Assembly (NCBI RefSeq): GCF_000719265.1 | Contig: NZ_JOFL01000011.1 | Location: 62,001-126,000 of the forward strand | Direction: 5' to 3' | DNA length: 64,000 nt | From: Streptomyces roseoverticillatus | GTDB taxonomy: Bacteria; Actinomycetota; Actinomycetes; Streptomycetales; Streptomycetaceae | In this document: one piece after another, positions 1-7,788 of the stretch | Layout: the number at the start of each line of letters is the position of its first letter | How positions within the stretch are numbered: the first letter of the stretch is position 1 | Made by a program: the position numbers and the translations under genes | The notes under the pieces: model-generated | What the model was told of the DNA's origin: nothing | Seen by the model: the letters and a program-made list of their open reading frames with translations, nothing else | Databases searched by the model: none

Positions 1-2
1 TG

Positions 3-53
3 GACGACGATCTGCCGCATGTGCGGCGCAGGCAGGAGGAGAGGGCCGCATGA
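3..53 (+). CDS. 3' end of an unidentified upstream gene (partial)
   Basis: An open frame entering from the left edge reads DDDLPHVRRRQEERAA and stops with TGA at 51-53. That stop overlaps the ATG of the next gene in an ATGA arrangement, typical of translational coupling. Only 16 residues are visible, so no function can be assigned. In similar actinobacterial operons the preceding gene is often a flavin-containing monooxygenase, but nothing visible here proves that. Confidence 0.4.
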   Translation, partial: DDDLPHVRRRQEERAA

Positions 54-1834
54 GCGAGCACACCGGAAACGGCTCCGGGCCGGAGGGCGCGCGCGAGCGC
101 CGGATCCGCACGGGCGGGATCGAGTTGTGCGTGGCCGAGCTGGGCGACGCCTCCCTGCCCACCGTGGTGCTGGTGCACGGCTACCCGGACAGCAAGGAGG
201 TCTGGTCGGAGGTCGCGGAGCGGCTGAGCGACCGCTTCCACGTGGTGCTGTACGACGTGCGCGGCTGCGGCCGGTCCACGGCGCCCAAGCCGCTGCGGGG
301 CGGCTTCACCCTGGAGAAGCTCACCGACGACTTCCTGGCCGTCGCCGATGCCGTGAGCCCGGACGCCCCGGTGCACCTGGTCGGGCACGACTGGGGGTCG
401 GTGCAGGCGTGGGAGTTCGCCACCGTCGCGCGCACCGAGGGGCGCATCGCCTCCTTCACATCGATCTCCGGCCCCTCCCTCGACCACCTCGCGCTGTGGT
501 TCCGCAAGCGGGCCGCCCGCCCCACGCCACGGCGGATGGCCCAGCTGCTGGGCCAGGGCGCCCGGTCCTGGTACGTGTACCTGCTGCACACGCCCGGGCT
601 GCCGGAGGCGGCCTGGCGCGGCCCGCTGGGCAGGCAGTGGCCCAAGATGCTCGCGCGGGCCGAGAAGCTGCCGGTCTCCGGCTATCCGACGGCGTCCCTG
701 CCGGCCGACGCCGCCCACGGCGCCTGGCTCTACCGCGACAACATCCTCGCCCGGCTGCGCCGGCCGCGCACCGACGCCTACGCCCACGTGCCCGTCCAGC
801 TCATCACCCCGACCGGGGACGCCTATCTCTCCGAGCGGCTGTACGACGACCTGGAGCAGTGGGCCCCCGGCCTGGTGCGGCGCAACCTCGCCGCCAAGCA
901 CTGGGTGCCGCGCACCCGGCCCGATCAGGTCGCGGCGTGGATCGCCGAGTTCGCGACGGCCCAGCAGGAAGGGGCGAGGCCGCGCGAGAGCGCGCCCGCC
1001 AAACCGTACGCGCGCTGGTTCGCCGGCCGGCTGGTGCTGGTCACGGGCGCGGCCAGCGGCATCGGCCGGGCCACGGCGTTCGCCTTCGCGGAGGCGGGCG
1101 CCCGGGTCGTCGCCGTGGACCGCGACCCGGAGGGAGCGGCCCGCACGGCCGACATGGCCCGGCTCATCGGCGCCCCCGAGGCCTGGGGCGAGTGCACGGA
1201 CGTCTCGGACGAGCAGGCGATGGAGAAGCTGGCCGCCAAGGTCGCCGCCGAGCACGGCGTGGTGGACGTGCTGGTCAACAACGCCGGCATCGGCGTCGCC
1301 GGGTCCTTCATGGACACCACCGCGGAGGACTGGCGCAAGACCCTCGACGTCAATCTGTGGGGCGTGATCCACGGCTGCCGCCTCTTCGGCAAGCAGATGG
1401 CCGAGCGCGGCCAGGGCGGCCACATCGTCAACACCGCCTCCGCCGCCGCCTTCCAGCCCTCCAGAGGCCTCCCGGCCTACAGCACCTCCAAGGCGGCGGT
1501 GCTGATGCTCAGCGAGTGCCTGCGCGCCGAGCTGGCCGGACAGGGGATCGGCGTCTCCGCGATCTGCCCCGGCATCGTCAACACCCCCATCACCGGGGCC
1601 ACGCACTTCGCCGGGGCCTCCGAGGAGGAGCAGCGGCGGCGGCGCACCAAGGCCGGCCGGGCCTACGGCCGGCGGAACTACCCGCCGGAGAAGGTCGCCG
1701 AGGCGGTCCTGCGGGCCGTGGTGCGCAACCAGGCGGTCGTGCCCGTCACTCCCGAGGCCCACGGCCTCCGCTTCATGTCCCGCTTCGCACCGTGGGCGCA
1801 GCGCGCCCTCGCCAGGATCGAGCCGCCGCTCTAG
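50..1834 (+). CDS. Alpha/beta-hydrolase - short-chain dehydrogenase fusion (SDR family oxidoreductase)
   Basis: The 594-residue product joins two enzymes. Residues about 20-305 form an alpha/beta hydrolase with the HGYPD oxyanion motif (43-47) and the nucleophile elbow GHDWGS (112-117). The putative nucleophile is Asp114, as in epoxide hydrolases and haloalkane dehalogenases. Residues about 325-594 form a classical SDR with TGAASGIG cofactor binding (332-339), NNAG (410-413) and the Ser464/Tyr477/Lys481 catalytic set. The ATG follows a GGAGGAGAGG ribosome-binding site and overlaps the previous stop, so the gene belongs to an operon with the PF10118 gene and MerR regulator downstream. The fusion suggests sequential hydrolysis and alcohol/ketone oxidation of a lipophilic substrate; the substrate is unknown. 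Confidence 0.9.
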   Translation: MSEHTGNGSGPEGARERRIRTGGIELCVAELGDASLPTVVLVHGYPDSKEVWSEVAERLSDRFHVVLYDVRGCGRSTAPKPLRGGFTLEKLTDDFLAVADAVSPDAPVHLVGHDWGSVQAWEFATVARTEGRIASFTSISGPSLDHLALWFRKRAARPTPRRMAQLLGQGARSWYVYLLHTPGLPEAAWRGPLGRQWPKMLARAEKLPVSGYPTASLPADAAHGAWLYRDNILARLRRPRTDAYAHVPVQLITPTGDAYLSERLYDDLEQWAPGLVRRNLAAKHWVPRTRPDQVAAWIAEFATAQQEGARPRESAPAKPYARWFAGRLVLVTGAASGIGRATAFAFAEAGARVVAVDRDPEGAARTADMARLIGAPEAWGECTDVSDEQAMEKLAAKVAAEHGVVDVLVNNAGIGVAGSFMDTTAEDWRKTLDVNLWGVIHGCRLFGKQMAERGQGGHIVNTASAAAFQPSRGLPAYSTSKAAVLMLSECLRAELAGQGIGVSAICPGIVNTPITGATHFAGASEEEQRRRRTKAGRAYGRRNYPPEKVAEAVLRAVVRNQAVVPVTPEAHGLRFMSRFAPWAQRALARIEPPL

Positions 1835-1856
1835 CGGTGGCGGAGGAGAAGCAGAA

Positions 1857-2771
1857 ATGACCGACGGCCACCGGGGCGGGCACGCGATAGCCCCCCGCCG
1901 CGTCTCCTTCGACTGGGACGCGACACCCCTGCACTGGATACCGGACGAGCCCACCGCCACCCACGTCATCAACGTCCTGCACCTGCTGCTGCCCGCCGGG
2001 GAGCGGTGGTTCGTCAAGGTGTTCAAGGAGGCCCTGCCACTGGTGCAGGACCCCGTGCTGCTCAAGGACGTCAAGGGGTTCATGGGACAGGAGGCCACGC
2101 ACAGCGTGCAGCACGCCTACGTGCTCGGCCACCTCGCCGCACAGGACCTGGACACCACCCCGTACACCCGCCACGTCGACTACCTCTTCGACGTCCTGCT
2201 CGGTGAGCGGCCGCCGTTCGGCCTGCCGGTGACGGCGCAGGAATGGCTGCGCTTCCGCCTCTCGCTGATCGCCGCCATCGAGCAGTTCACGGCCGTCCTG
2301 GGCAACTGGGTGCTGGAGGCGGAGGGCCTGGACCGGGCCGCCCCCGACCCGGTGATGCTGGACCTGCTGCGCTGGCACGGCGCCGAGGAGGTCGAACACC
2401 GCTCCGTCGCCTTCGACATGTACGAGCACTGCGGCGGCGAGGACCCCGGGCGCTACGCCCGTCGCTTCCTCGGCATGGCCATCACGGCGCCCGTGCTGTT
2501 CCACCTCTGGGGCCGGGGCTCGCGCTTCCTGATACGCAACGACCCGCGGCTCGCGAGACGGATGCGCTACTCGCTGCGCGAGCACAACCGGGCCGTGGCC
2601 AAGGGCCTGCTGCCGAGCTGGCGCGAGCTGGGCGCAGCCGTCCCGCGCTACCTCCGGCGGTCGTACCATCCCTCGAAGGAGGGATCGCTGCGCAGGGCCG
2701 TCGACTATCTGGCGGCCTCACCCGCGGCACGGACCGCGGCGGGCGCGATAGGCCGCGCGGCCCTTTCGTAA
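1857..2771 (+). CDS. Metal-dependent hydrolase family protein (PF10118, diiron-like)
   Basis: The 304-residue protein resembles the 'predicted metal-dependent hydrolase' family PF10118. It carries two acidic/histidine helices, QEATHSVQHAY near residue 80 and WHGAEEVEHRSVAFDMY near 170. These look like the E-x2-H and E-E-x2-E-H ligands of ferritin-like diiron proteins, so oxygenase-type chemistry is as plausible as hydrolysis. The gene starts 22 bp after the SDR fusion with GGAGGAG upstream, and the MerR gene follows 12 bp after its stop. All three are probably co-transcribed. No signal peptide is visible. Family membership is by motif recall; the reaction is unknown. Confidence 0.8.
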   Translation: MTDGHRGGHAIAPRRVSFDWDATPLHWIPDEPTATHVINVLHLLLPAGERWFVKVFKEALPLVQDPVLLKDVKGFMGQEATHSVQHAYVLGHLAAQDLDTTPYTRHVDYLFDVLLGERPPFGLPVTAQEWLRFRLSLIAAIEQFTAVLGNWVLEAEGLDRAAPDPVMLDLLRWHGAEEVEHRSVAFDMYEHCGGEDPGRYARRFLGMAITAPVLFHLWGRGSRFLIRNDPRLARRMRYSLREHNRAVAKGLLPSWRELGAAVPRYLRRSYHPSKEGSLRRAVDYLAASPAARTAAGAIGRAALS

Positions 2772-2783
2772 GGAGCGACGCAC

Positions 2784-3839
2784 TTGTCCGAGCAGCCCGG
2801 TCATCCCGGTCACCCAGGTCGGCACGGCGAGGACGGCCGGCCCGGCCGCGACCGCGAGTACCGCATCGAGGCCCTCGCCCACCACAGCGGCGCCACGGTC
2901 CGCACGATCCGCGCCTACCAGGACCGGGGACTGCTCCCCAAGCCGGAGCGGCGCGGGCGCGCCAATGTCTACCGGGACACCCATCTGGAGCGCCTGCACC
3001 AGATCGCCGGGCTCCTCGACCGCGGCTACACCCTCGCGAGCATCAAGGAGCTCCTGGACGCCTGGGACACCGGCCGCGGCCTGGGCGGCGTCCTCGGGCT
3101 GGTCGCCGAGGTGGCTGGGCCGTGGTCGGACGAGGAGGCGGGCCGGATCTCCCGCGCGGAGCTCGGCGAGCGCTTCGGTGGCGCCCAGGACGACGACGCC
3201 GTCGAGGAAGCGGTGAAACTCGGCGTCCTCGTGCGCGTGCCGGACGCGCCCGAGGAGTTCCTCGTGCCGAGCCCGCAGGAACTGGCCGTCGCCGCGGAGC
3301 TCCACGCCGCCGGGGTACCCCTGCTCGCCATCACCGGCCACCTGCGCGAACTGCGCACGAAGGTCGAGCACATAGCGGGCCGGTTCCTGGACTTCACCAC
3401 CGAATACGTCTTCCGGCAGTACCTCGACCACCCGCCGACCGAGGAGGAGGCCGCCGAGGCCGCCTCGCTGGTGCGCAGGCTGCGGCCGCTGGCCCAGCAG
3501 GCCATCGACGTCGAACTCGCCCGCGCCATGCGCACGATGGCCACCCGCCACCTCCGCCGGCACCTGGACGCCGATGCCGCCGAAGCCGAAGTCAAAGCCG
3601 TCGAAGCTGCCGATGCCGCCCGCGCCGTGGCCGCGGAGGAGGCCGTCCCGGCGGCCGCCCCCGACCGCTCCCTCCCCGGATTCGTCCGGCTCCCCGACCG
3701 GACCTTCCGGGCCGTGGAAGCGCTCGTCGGGCCGGAGAACGTCGCCGCCTTCGTCGCCGCCGCGGCGGAGCGCGAGGTGCAGGCCCGCACCATGGACGCG
3801 CTGGTCATCGAGCCCGGGGCCGGAGAGACACCCGGATAG
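2784..3839 (+). CDS. MerR family transcriptional regulator (TTG start)
   Basis: The 351-residue protein has an N-terminal MerR winged helix (about 28-100) with the typical TVRTIRAYQDRGLLPKPER turn and the RGYTLASIKELLDAW helix that leads to the dimerisation coil. The large C-terminal half has no recognised ligand motif and is Ala/Glu rich. The only start with a proper ribosome-binding site (AAGGAGCG) is TTG at 2784, after a Gly/His-rich unstructured leader. It is the last gene of the SDR/PF10118 operon and may be its autoregulator, which is inference. It converges with the carotenoid oxygenase gene with only 10 bp between stops. Confidence 0.85.
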   Translation: MSEQPGHPGHPGRHGEDGRPGRDREYRIEALAHHSGATVRTIRAYQDRGLLPKPERRGRANVYRDTHLERLHQIAGLLDRGYTLASIKELLDAWDTGRGLGGVLGLVAEVAGPWSDEEAGRISRAELGERFGGAQDDDAVEEAVKLGVLVRVPDAPEEFLVPSPQELAVAAELHAAGVPLLAITGHLRELRTKVEHIAGRFLDFTTEYVFRQYLDHPPTEEEAAEAASLVRRLRPLAQQAIDVELARAMRTMATRHLRRHLDADAAEAEVKAVEAADAARAVAAEEAVPAAAPDRSLPGFVRLPDRTFRAVEALVGPENVAAFVAAAAEREVQARTMDALVIEPGAGETPG

Positions 3840-3849
3840 CCCTGTCCGC

Positions 3850-5214
3850 TCAGCGGTCCGCGAGCCAGTTGCCGTGGAAGCCGTAGGGCACCCGCTGCGG
3901 CAGATGGACGGTGGCGACCGGCTCCGCGGCGAGGTCGTCGGCGTCGAGTATGACGAGGTCACTGCGATCGGTGGCGGCGTCATGGACGTAGGTCAGCAGC
4001 CATCCGGGGCCGCCGGGCCGGTCGTCGGCGGAGGCGAACGCCGCCTCGGCCGGGGTTCGCCCCGGCCCGAAGTCGTGGCGGGCGACCGACCCCGTCCACA
4101 GGTCGTAGCGGAGCAGGCCGCCGCGGTCGAGGGGCCTGCCGGGCAGTGAGGTGGTGGTGACGTGGCCGTACCGGGCGGCGAGCCCGGCGAGCCGGTCGTC
4201 CACCCGGGGGAACTCGCAGGGCTGATCGTCCAGCTGTTCCTCGGCCACCGTCCCGGCCGTCAGGTCGAGGGTCCAGCGCCAGAGGGTGGCGTGGGCGCGG
4301 CTCCGGCCGCCCTCGCTGCCGTAGTGCGGATAGCGGGCCACGTACAGGACGATGCGCTCGCCGCCGGCGTACCGCTCGTCGTGGGCGTTGAGGGAGTGGA
4401 AGACGTAGCAGGGGTCGATGGTGAACCAGCGCACCTCGCCGTGGGGGTCGTCGCGCCGCAGCACGCCCAGCCGGGCGCCGTAGCCGGGGTCCCACGCGTA
4501 CGGCATGCCGCCGCCGGCCGCTCCGGCGCGGTCGAGGTCGAGGTCGAGGTCGAAGACGACGGGCAGGTCCATGAAGACGACGTGGGAGCGGGTGAGGTGG
4601 AAGTCGTGCATCATCGTGTGCCCGGGCACCTCGACGGGCCGGCTGACCGCCAACTCGCCGCTCGCATCGGCCCGGTGGTAGGTCAGATAGGGCGCGGAGA
4701 GCCCTCCGTAGCCAAAGAAGTGCAGCTCTCCGGTTTCCGGGCAGGTCTTGGGGTGGGCGGTCATCGGCGTGGTGAGCCGGCCGCCGAAGTCGTACGGGCC
4801 GACGGTCTCCAGCTCGCGCCCGGGCCGGGCGTCCAGCTCGTACGGGTAGGAGGACTCGACCAGGGCGAGGGTGCGGCCCGCGTGCCGCACGACGTGGGTG
4901 TTGGCGGCCCCGGCGGTCAGGTCACGTCTGCCGCGCTCGTCGTAGATGCGGGCGCCGTCGGTGAAGGTGGAGGTGCGCACCCAGCGGTTGCGGTAGGAGG
5001 TGGCCCGGCCGCCTTCGAGGCGCACTCCGTGGATCATGCCGTCCCCGAAGAACCAGTGGCTGGAGGCGGCGTCCTGCGGGTTGGGGCCGTTGCGCAGATA
5101 CCAGCCGGTGAGCTCCGGCGGGATCGCTCCGGTGACCGGGAGGTCGTACGCAGTGAGCTCTTCCGTCACGGGGGCGAAGTTGCCGGCGAGGTGGGCGGGC
5201 GGGGCCGTCGTCAT
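3850..5214 (-). CDS. Carotenoid oxygenase family protein (RPE65/CCD superfamily)
   Basis: The 454-residue enzyme belongs to the Fe(II)-dependent carotenoid cleavage dioxygenase superfamily. Histidines in the contexts SHWFFGDGMIHG, TAHPKTCPETGELHFFGYG, HDFHLTRSHVVFMD and the C-terminal GFHGNWLADR match the four-His iron site and its surroundings. The ATG at 5214 is preceded by AGGAGAT-like sequence; a longer open frame upstream lacks coding character. It lies downstream of, and probably in one transcript with, an integral membrane protein (5891-5334), which faces a PadR regulator across palindromic operators. The substrate could be an apocarotenoid, stilbene or other polyene; the sequence does not decide. 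Confidence 0.9.
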   Translation of the reverse strand: MTTAPPAHLAGNFAPVTEELTAYDLPVTGAIPPELTGWYLRNGPNPQDAASSHWFFGDGMIHGVRLEGGRATSYRNRWVRTSTFTDGARIYDERGRRDLTAGAANTHVVRHAGRTLALVESSYPYELDARPGRELETVGPYDFGGRLTTPMTAHPKTCPETGELHFFGYGGLSAPYLTYHRADASGELAVSRPVEVPGHTMMHDFHLTRSHVVFMDLPVVFDLDLDLDRAGAAGGGMPYAWDPGYGARLGVLRRDDPHGEVRWFTIDPCYVFHSLNAHDERYAGGERIVLYVARYPHYGSEGGRSRAHATLWRWTLDLTAGTVAEEQLDDQPCEFPRVDDRLAGLAARYGHVTTTSLPGRPLDRGGLLRYDLWTGSVARHDFGPGRTPAEAAFASADDRPGGPGWLLTYVHDAATDRSDLVILDADDLAAEPVATVHLPQRVPYGFHGNWLADR

Positions 5215-5333
5215 GGCGCGGGATCTCCTCTGCGGTGGCTGTGGCTGACTGCGGTGGCTGTAATTGCGACTGCGATGGGATGGATGCCGTGAAGTCTGCG
5301 GAAGCGGTGAAGCGGTGAAGGCGGCGGAGGGCT

Positions 5334-5891
5334 TTACCGCGCTGCCTGCACGAAGCGGGCGCGGACGCGCTCGGGGTAGCGGGCGGTGAAGACGGCGGGC
5401 AGGACGAAGCCCGCGACCTGGACCGGAACGGACACTCCGCTGCCGAGGCCCTGGGCGCTCACCAGGGCCAGCACGGCAGCGGTCACGGTGAAGGAGGCCG
5501 CCCAGACGGAAGTGATCATGACGTTGATGCGGCGGAAGACCGGGGTGTCCCATATCGCCGGAGGCGCCTGCCGCTTGGCGATGCCGGTCGTGAACGGGCG
5601 GCCGACGGCCAGCGTGGCCCAGGCGGTGAGCGCGAGCCAGCCCAGGGACATGGCCCCGCCGTAGTACCGCAGCTCGCTGTGCGGAAGGGCGAAGGCCAGG
5701 GCCGCGAGCGCGACGAAGTAACAGACCGTGCTGCACTCCAGGATCAGCGACTCGCCTGCGACCCCGGCCTTGTAGTCCTTGACCAGCAGGCCGACGCCGG
5801 CGACCAACCCGGCCACCGCGGCCCACTGCCAGCCGGCGGAGGAGACGACCGCGAAGACGATCCAGGGAATGAAGCCGCGCACGTAGTTCAT
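5334..5891 (-). CDS. Integral membrane protein, unknown function
   Basis: The 185-residue product (start MNYVRGFIPWIVFAV) has about five to six hydrophobic segments. The ATG at 5891 has AGGAG eight bases upstream, which favours it over an in-frame ATG at 5933 that lies in the operator region. No catalytic motif was recognised. It is the first gene after the PadR operators and precedes the carotenoid oxygenase, so the two are probably induced together. It might export or bind a polyene-derived compound, but that is speculation from context. Confidence 0.75.
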   Translation of the reverse strand: MNYVRGFIPWIVFAVVSSAGWQWAAVAGLVAGVGLLVKDYKAGVAGESLILECSTVCYFVALAALAFALPHSELRYYGGAMSLGWLALTAWATLAVGRPFTTGIAKRQAPPAIWDTPVFRRINVMITSVWAASFTVTAAVLALVSAQGLGSGVSVPVQVAGFVLPAVFTARYPERVRARFVQAAR

Positions 5892-5930
5892 CGAAAGGTC
5901 TCCTCGGACGAGTGCCGGCAGCCCCGCCGA

Positions 5931-5991
5931 CATTCCAACTCTGACATGTCAAAAGTAGAACGTCGACAGCCGACATGTCAACAGTGGAATG
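5931..5991. promoter_or_regulatory. PadR-type operator region with repeated palindromes
   Basis: Two copies of the palindrome core GACATGTCA occur at 5942-5951 (TGACATGTCA) and 5971-5980 (CGACATGTCA), with 29-bp periodicity. The first core sits in a 32-bp imperfect palindrome, with CATTCCAACT on the left and AAGTAGAACG on the right. The second has the matching right flank AGTGGAATG. Seen another way, 5931-5951 and 5971-5991 form an inverted repeat of 21-base arms. PadR repressors bind ATGT/ACAT-type palindromes, and this region separates the divergent padR gene from the membrane protein/carotenoid oxygenase pair. Confidence 0.75.
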
Positions 5992-6004
5992 TAGGGTGGG
6001 GTGC

Positions 6005-6529
6005 ATGAGCCTGAGACACGCGATGCTGGGCCTGCTGGCCGACCGGCCGGCCAGCGGCTACGACCTGATGAAACGGTTCGAGACCTCGCTCAGCAATGTC
6101 TGGCCGGCGACGCAGAGCCAGGTCTACGGCGAGCTGGGCAAGCTCACGAAGGCCGGGCTGCTGGAGGTCGCGGCGCAGGGCCCGCGCGGCCGCAAGGAGT
6201 ACGCGATCACCGACGAGGGCCGCGCCGAGCTGCGCCGATGGCTCACCGAGGCCGGGCCCGACCCGGTGCGCCGCAGCGAGGTCCTGCTGCGGGTCTTCTT
6301 CCTCAACCACCTCACACCCGTGGAAGCCACGGCCTACCTCATGGGCGAGGCCGAGCGCGCCGCGGGACAGCACAGGGCGCTGGAGGAAGTGGAGCGGAAC
6401 GTGGACTGGGGCGACGACCCGCTGTCCGTGAACGGCCGGCTGGCCCTCGAGTACGGGATGCGCTTCATGGCCATGCGCGAGGAATGGGCCCGCTGGGCCG
6501 TCGAGGAGCTCGGGAAGGCCCGCCGGTGA
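6005..6529 (+). CDS. PadR family transcriptional regulator
   Basis: The 174-residue protein has the N-terminal PadR winged helix (LRHAMLGLLADRPASGYDLMKRFE, then VYGELGKLTKAGLLEV and the GRKEYAITDEGRAELRRWL wing). Its C-terminal Vir-like helical dimerisation domain includes RVFFLNHL. It is divergent from the membrane protein/carotenoid oxygenase pair and probably represses that pair and itself through the palindromes at 5931-5991. The ribosome-binding site is weak (GGGTGGGG). The stop TGA overlaps the kptA ATG by one base (TGATG), so kptA is translationally coupled to it. Confidence 0.92.
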   Translation: MSLRHAMLGLLADRPASGYDLMKRFETSLSNVWPATQSQVYGELGKLTKAGLLEVAAQGPRGRKEYAITDEGRAELRRWLTEAGPDPVRRSEVLLRVFFLNHLTPVEATAYLMGEAERAAGQHRALEEVERNVDWGDDPLSVNGRLALEYGMRFMAMREEWARWAVEELGKARR

Positions 6530-7071
6530 TGGACGTCCAGCGCGCGACCCGCATCTCGAAGCACCTGGCCAGGCACCTGCGGCACGATCCAGGCCGGATC
6601 GGCATCACCCTGGACGCCCAGGGCTGGACGGCCGTCGGCGCCCTGCTGGAGGCGAGTGCCGCGCATGGCCTCCCCTTCAGCCGGACCGAGCTGGAGGAGG
6701 TCGTCGCCTCGAACGACAAGCAGCGCTACACGCTCGACGGCGATCGCATCCGGGCCAACCAGGGCCATTCCGTGCCGGTCGACCTCGGCCTGCCGGTCGC
6801 CGAGCCGCCCGCGGTGCTCTTCCACGGCACGGTGTCGCGCTCCGTCGCGGCCATCCGGGCCGAGGGCCTGCGCCCCATGACCCGGCACGCCGTCCACCTG
6901 TCCCCCGACCGCGAGACGGCGATGCGCGTGGGCGCTCGTCGCGGCAAGCCGGTGGTGCTGACCGTGGACGCGTACGGGATGCACCAGGCGGGCTACGTCT
7001 TCCGCATGAGCGAGAACGGGGTGTGGCTCGTGGAGCGCGTTCCGGCCGAGTTCCTGCGGTTCCCCGGCTGA
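6529..7071 (+). CDS. kptA: RNA 2'-phosphotransferase KptA/Tpt1 family
   Basis: The 180-residue product has the full KptA/Tpt1 signature: SKHLARHLRHDPG near the N-terminus, RANQGHS near residue 80, FHGT, RHAVHLSP and NGVWLVE. This family removes an internal 2'-phosphate from RNA by transfer to NAD+, giving ADP-ribose 1'',2''-cyclic phosphate. In yeast it completes tRNA splicing; its bacterial role is uncertain, since no matching tRNA splicing is known. The ATG overlaps the padR stop, so both share one transcript. All characteristic residues of the Arg-His-Arg-Arg type active site appear present. Confidence 0.92.
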   Translation: MDVQRATRISKHLARHLRHDPGRIGITLDAQGWTAVGALLEASAAHGLPFSRTELEEVVASNDKQRYTLDGDRIRANQGHSVPVDLGLPVAEPPAVLFHGTVSRSVAAIRAEGLRPMTRHAVHLSPDRETAMRVGARRGKPVVLTVDAYGMHQAGYVFRMSENGVWLVERVPAEFLRFPG

Positions 7072-7088
7072 GCCCGCCGGATCCGCTC

Positions 7089-7120
7089 CCGGGCCGGGCC
7101 CGTCGTGGTGGCCGGCCCGG
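7089..7120. terminator. Hairpin between convergent kptA and pspAB
   Basis: CCGGGCCGG at 7089-7097 pairs with CCGGCCCGG at 7112-7120 around a 14-base loop. It lies between the stops of two convergent genes and may act in both directions. There is no strong U tract, as is common in Streptomyces. Confidence 0.5.
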
Positions 7121-7150
7121 CACCCCCGGTGCGGGCGTGCCCCGCGCTGC

Positions 7151-7735
7151 TCACAGGCCGGGCGCACCCCACACCGGGAACCAGCGGGCCAGGTCCTCCT
7201 CGATCCGCAGGTCGTCCGCCAGCAGCGCCCGCACCTGCAGTTCCAGCCCGTTGTCCCGCTTGTCCCCCGTGCCCGCCACGGGCGCGAAGGGGTAGAAGGT
7301 GCCGCGCTTGTAGAGGTAGACCAGCGCCAGGGAGCACCCGTCCGCACCCCGGAAGCCCATCAGGGAGCAGAGCAGCTGCGGCCCGAAACCGCCCTCCTGG
7401 AGCAGGGTGTTGACCGCGTGCAGGTCGTTGACCAATGCGGCGGTGTCCTCGGGCGGCTGCCGAGCGAGCAGCCACGTGTAGCCGTACGCGTCCCGGCTGA
7501 ACTCGACGGGCTCCCCGCCGCGCTCCGTGTCCGCGTCCAGCAGCGCCCGCACGTCTTGCTGGAGCTGTGTGAAGGCCCCGCCCTCCACGCTTGCGAAGCA
7601 GACCGACCCCAGCCCGGTCGGGGTGAGGCCGGCGCCCGCCTGAAGGGTGACCGCGGCGGACGGCAGGGCGAAGAGCTGGTCGAGGTCCGGGCGGACCGGC
7701 TTACTGCGGCCGAGGATGGCGTCCAGGAAACCCAC
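7151..7735 (-). CDS. pspAB: PspA-associated protein PspAB
   Basis: The 194-residue soluble protein starts GFLDAILGRSKPVRPD and matches actinobacterial PspAB proteins, which are found next to htpX. It has no recognised catalytic motif. The GTG at 7735 has AAGGAG at good distance; another GTG at 7741 lies too close. The gene starts 53 bp after the htpX stop in the same direction, so the two form an operon. The presumed role is with the phage-shock/envelope-stress response, by analogy with the PspA partner system. The gene name rests on neighbourhood and N-terminal motif, not on a search. Confidence 0.75.
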   Translation of the reverse strand: MGFLDAILGRSKPVRPDLDQLFALPSAAVTLQAGAGLTPTGLGSVCFASVEGGAFTQLQQDVRALLDADTERGGEPVEFSRDAYGYTWLLARQPPEDTAALVNDLHAVNTLLQEGGFGPQLLCSLMGFRGADGCSLALVYLYKRGTFYPFAPVAGTGDKRDNGLELQVRALLADDLRIEEDLARWFPVWGAPGL

Positions 7736-7788
7736 GGGCACGCGCTCCTTCCGGGCGGTGGGGCGATCGGTGGACCGGCAGAGAGCCG

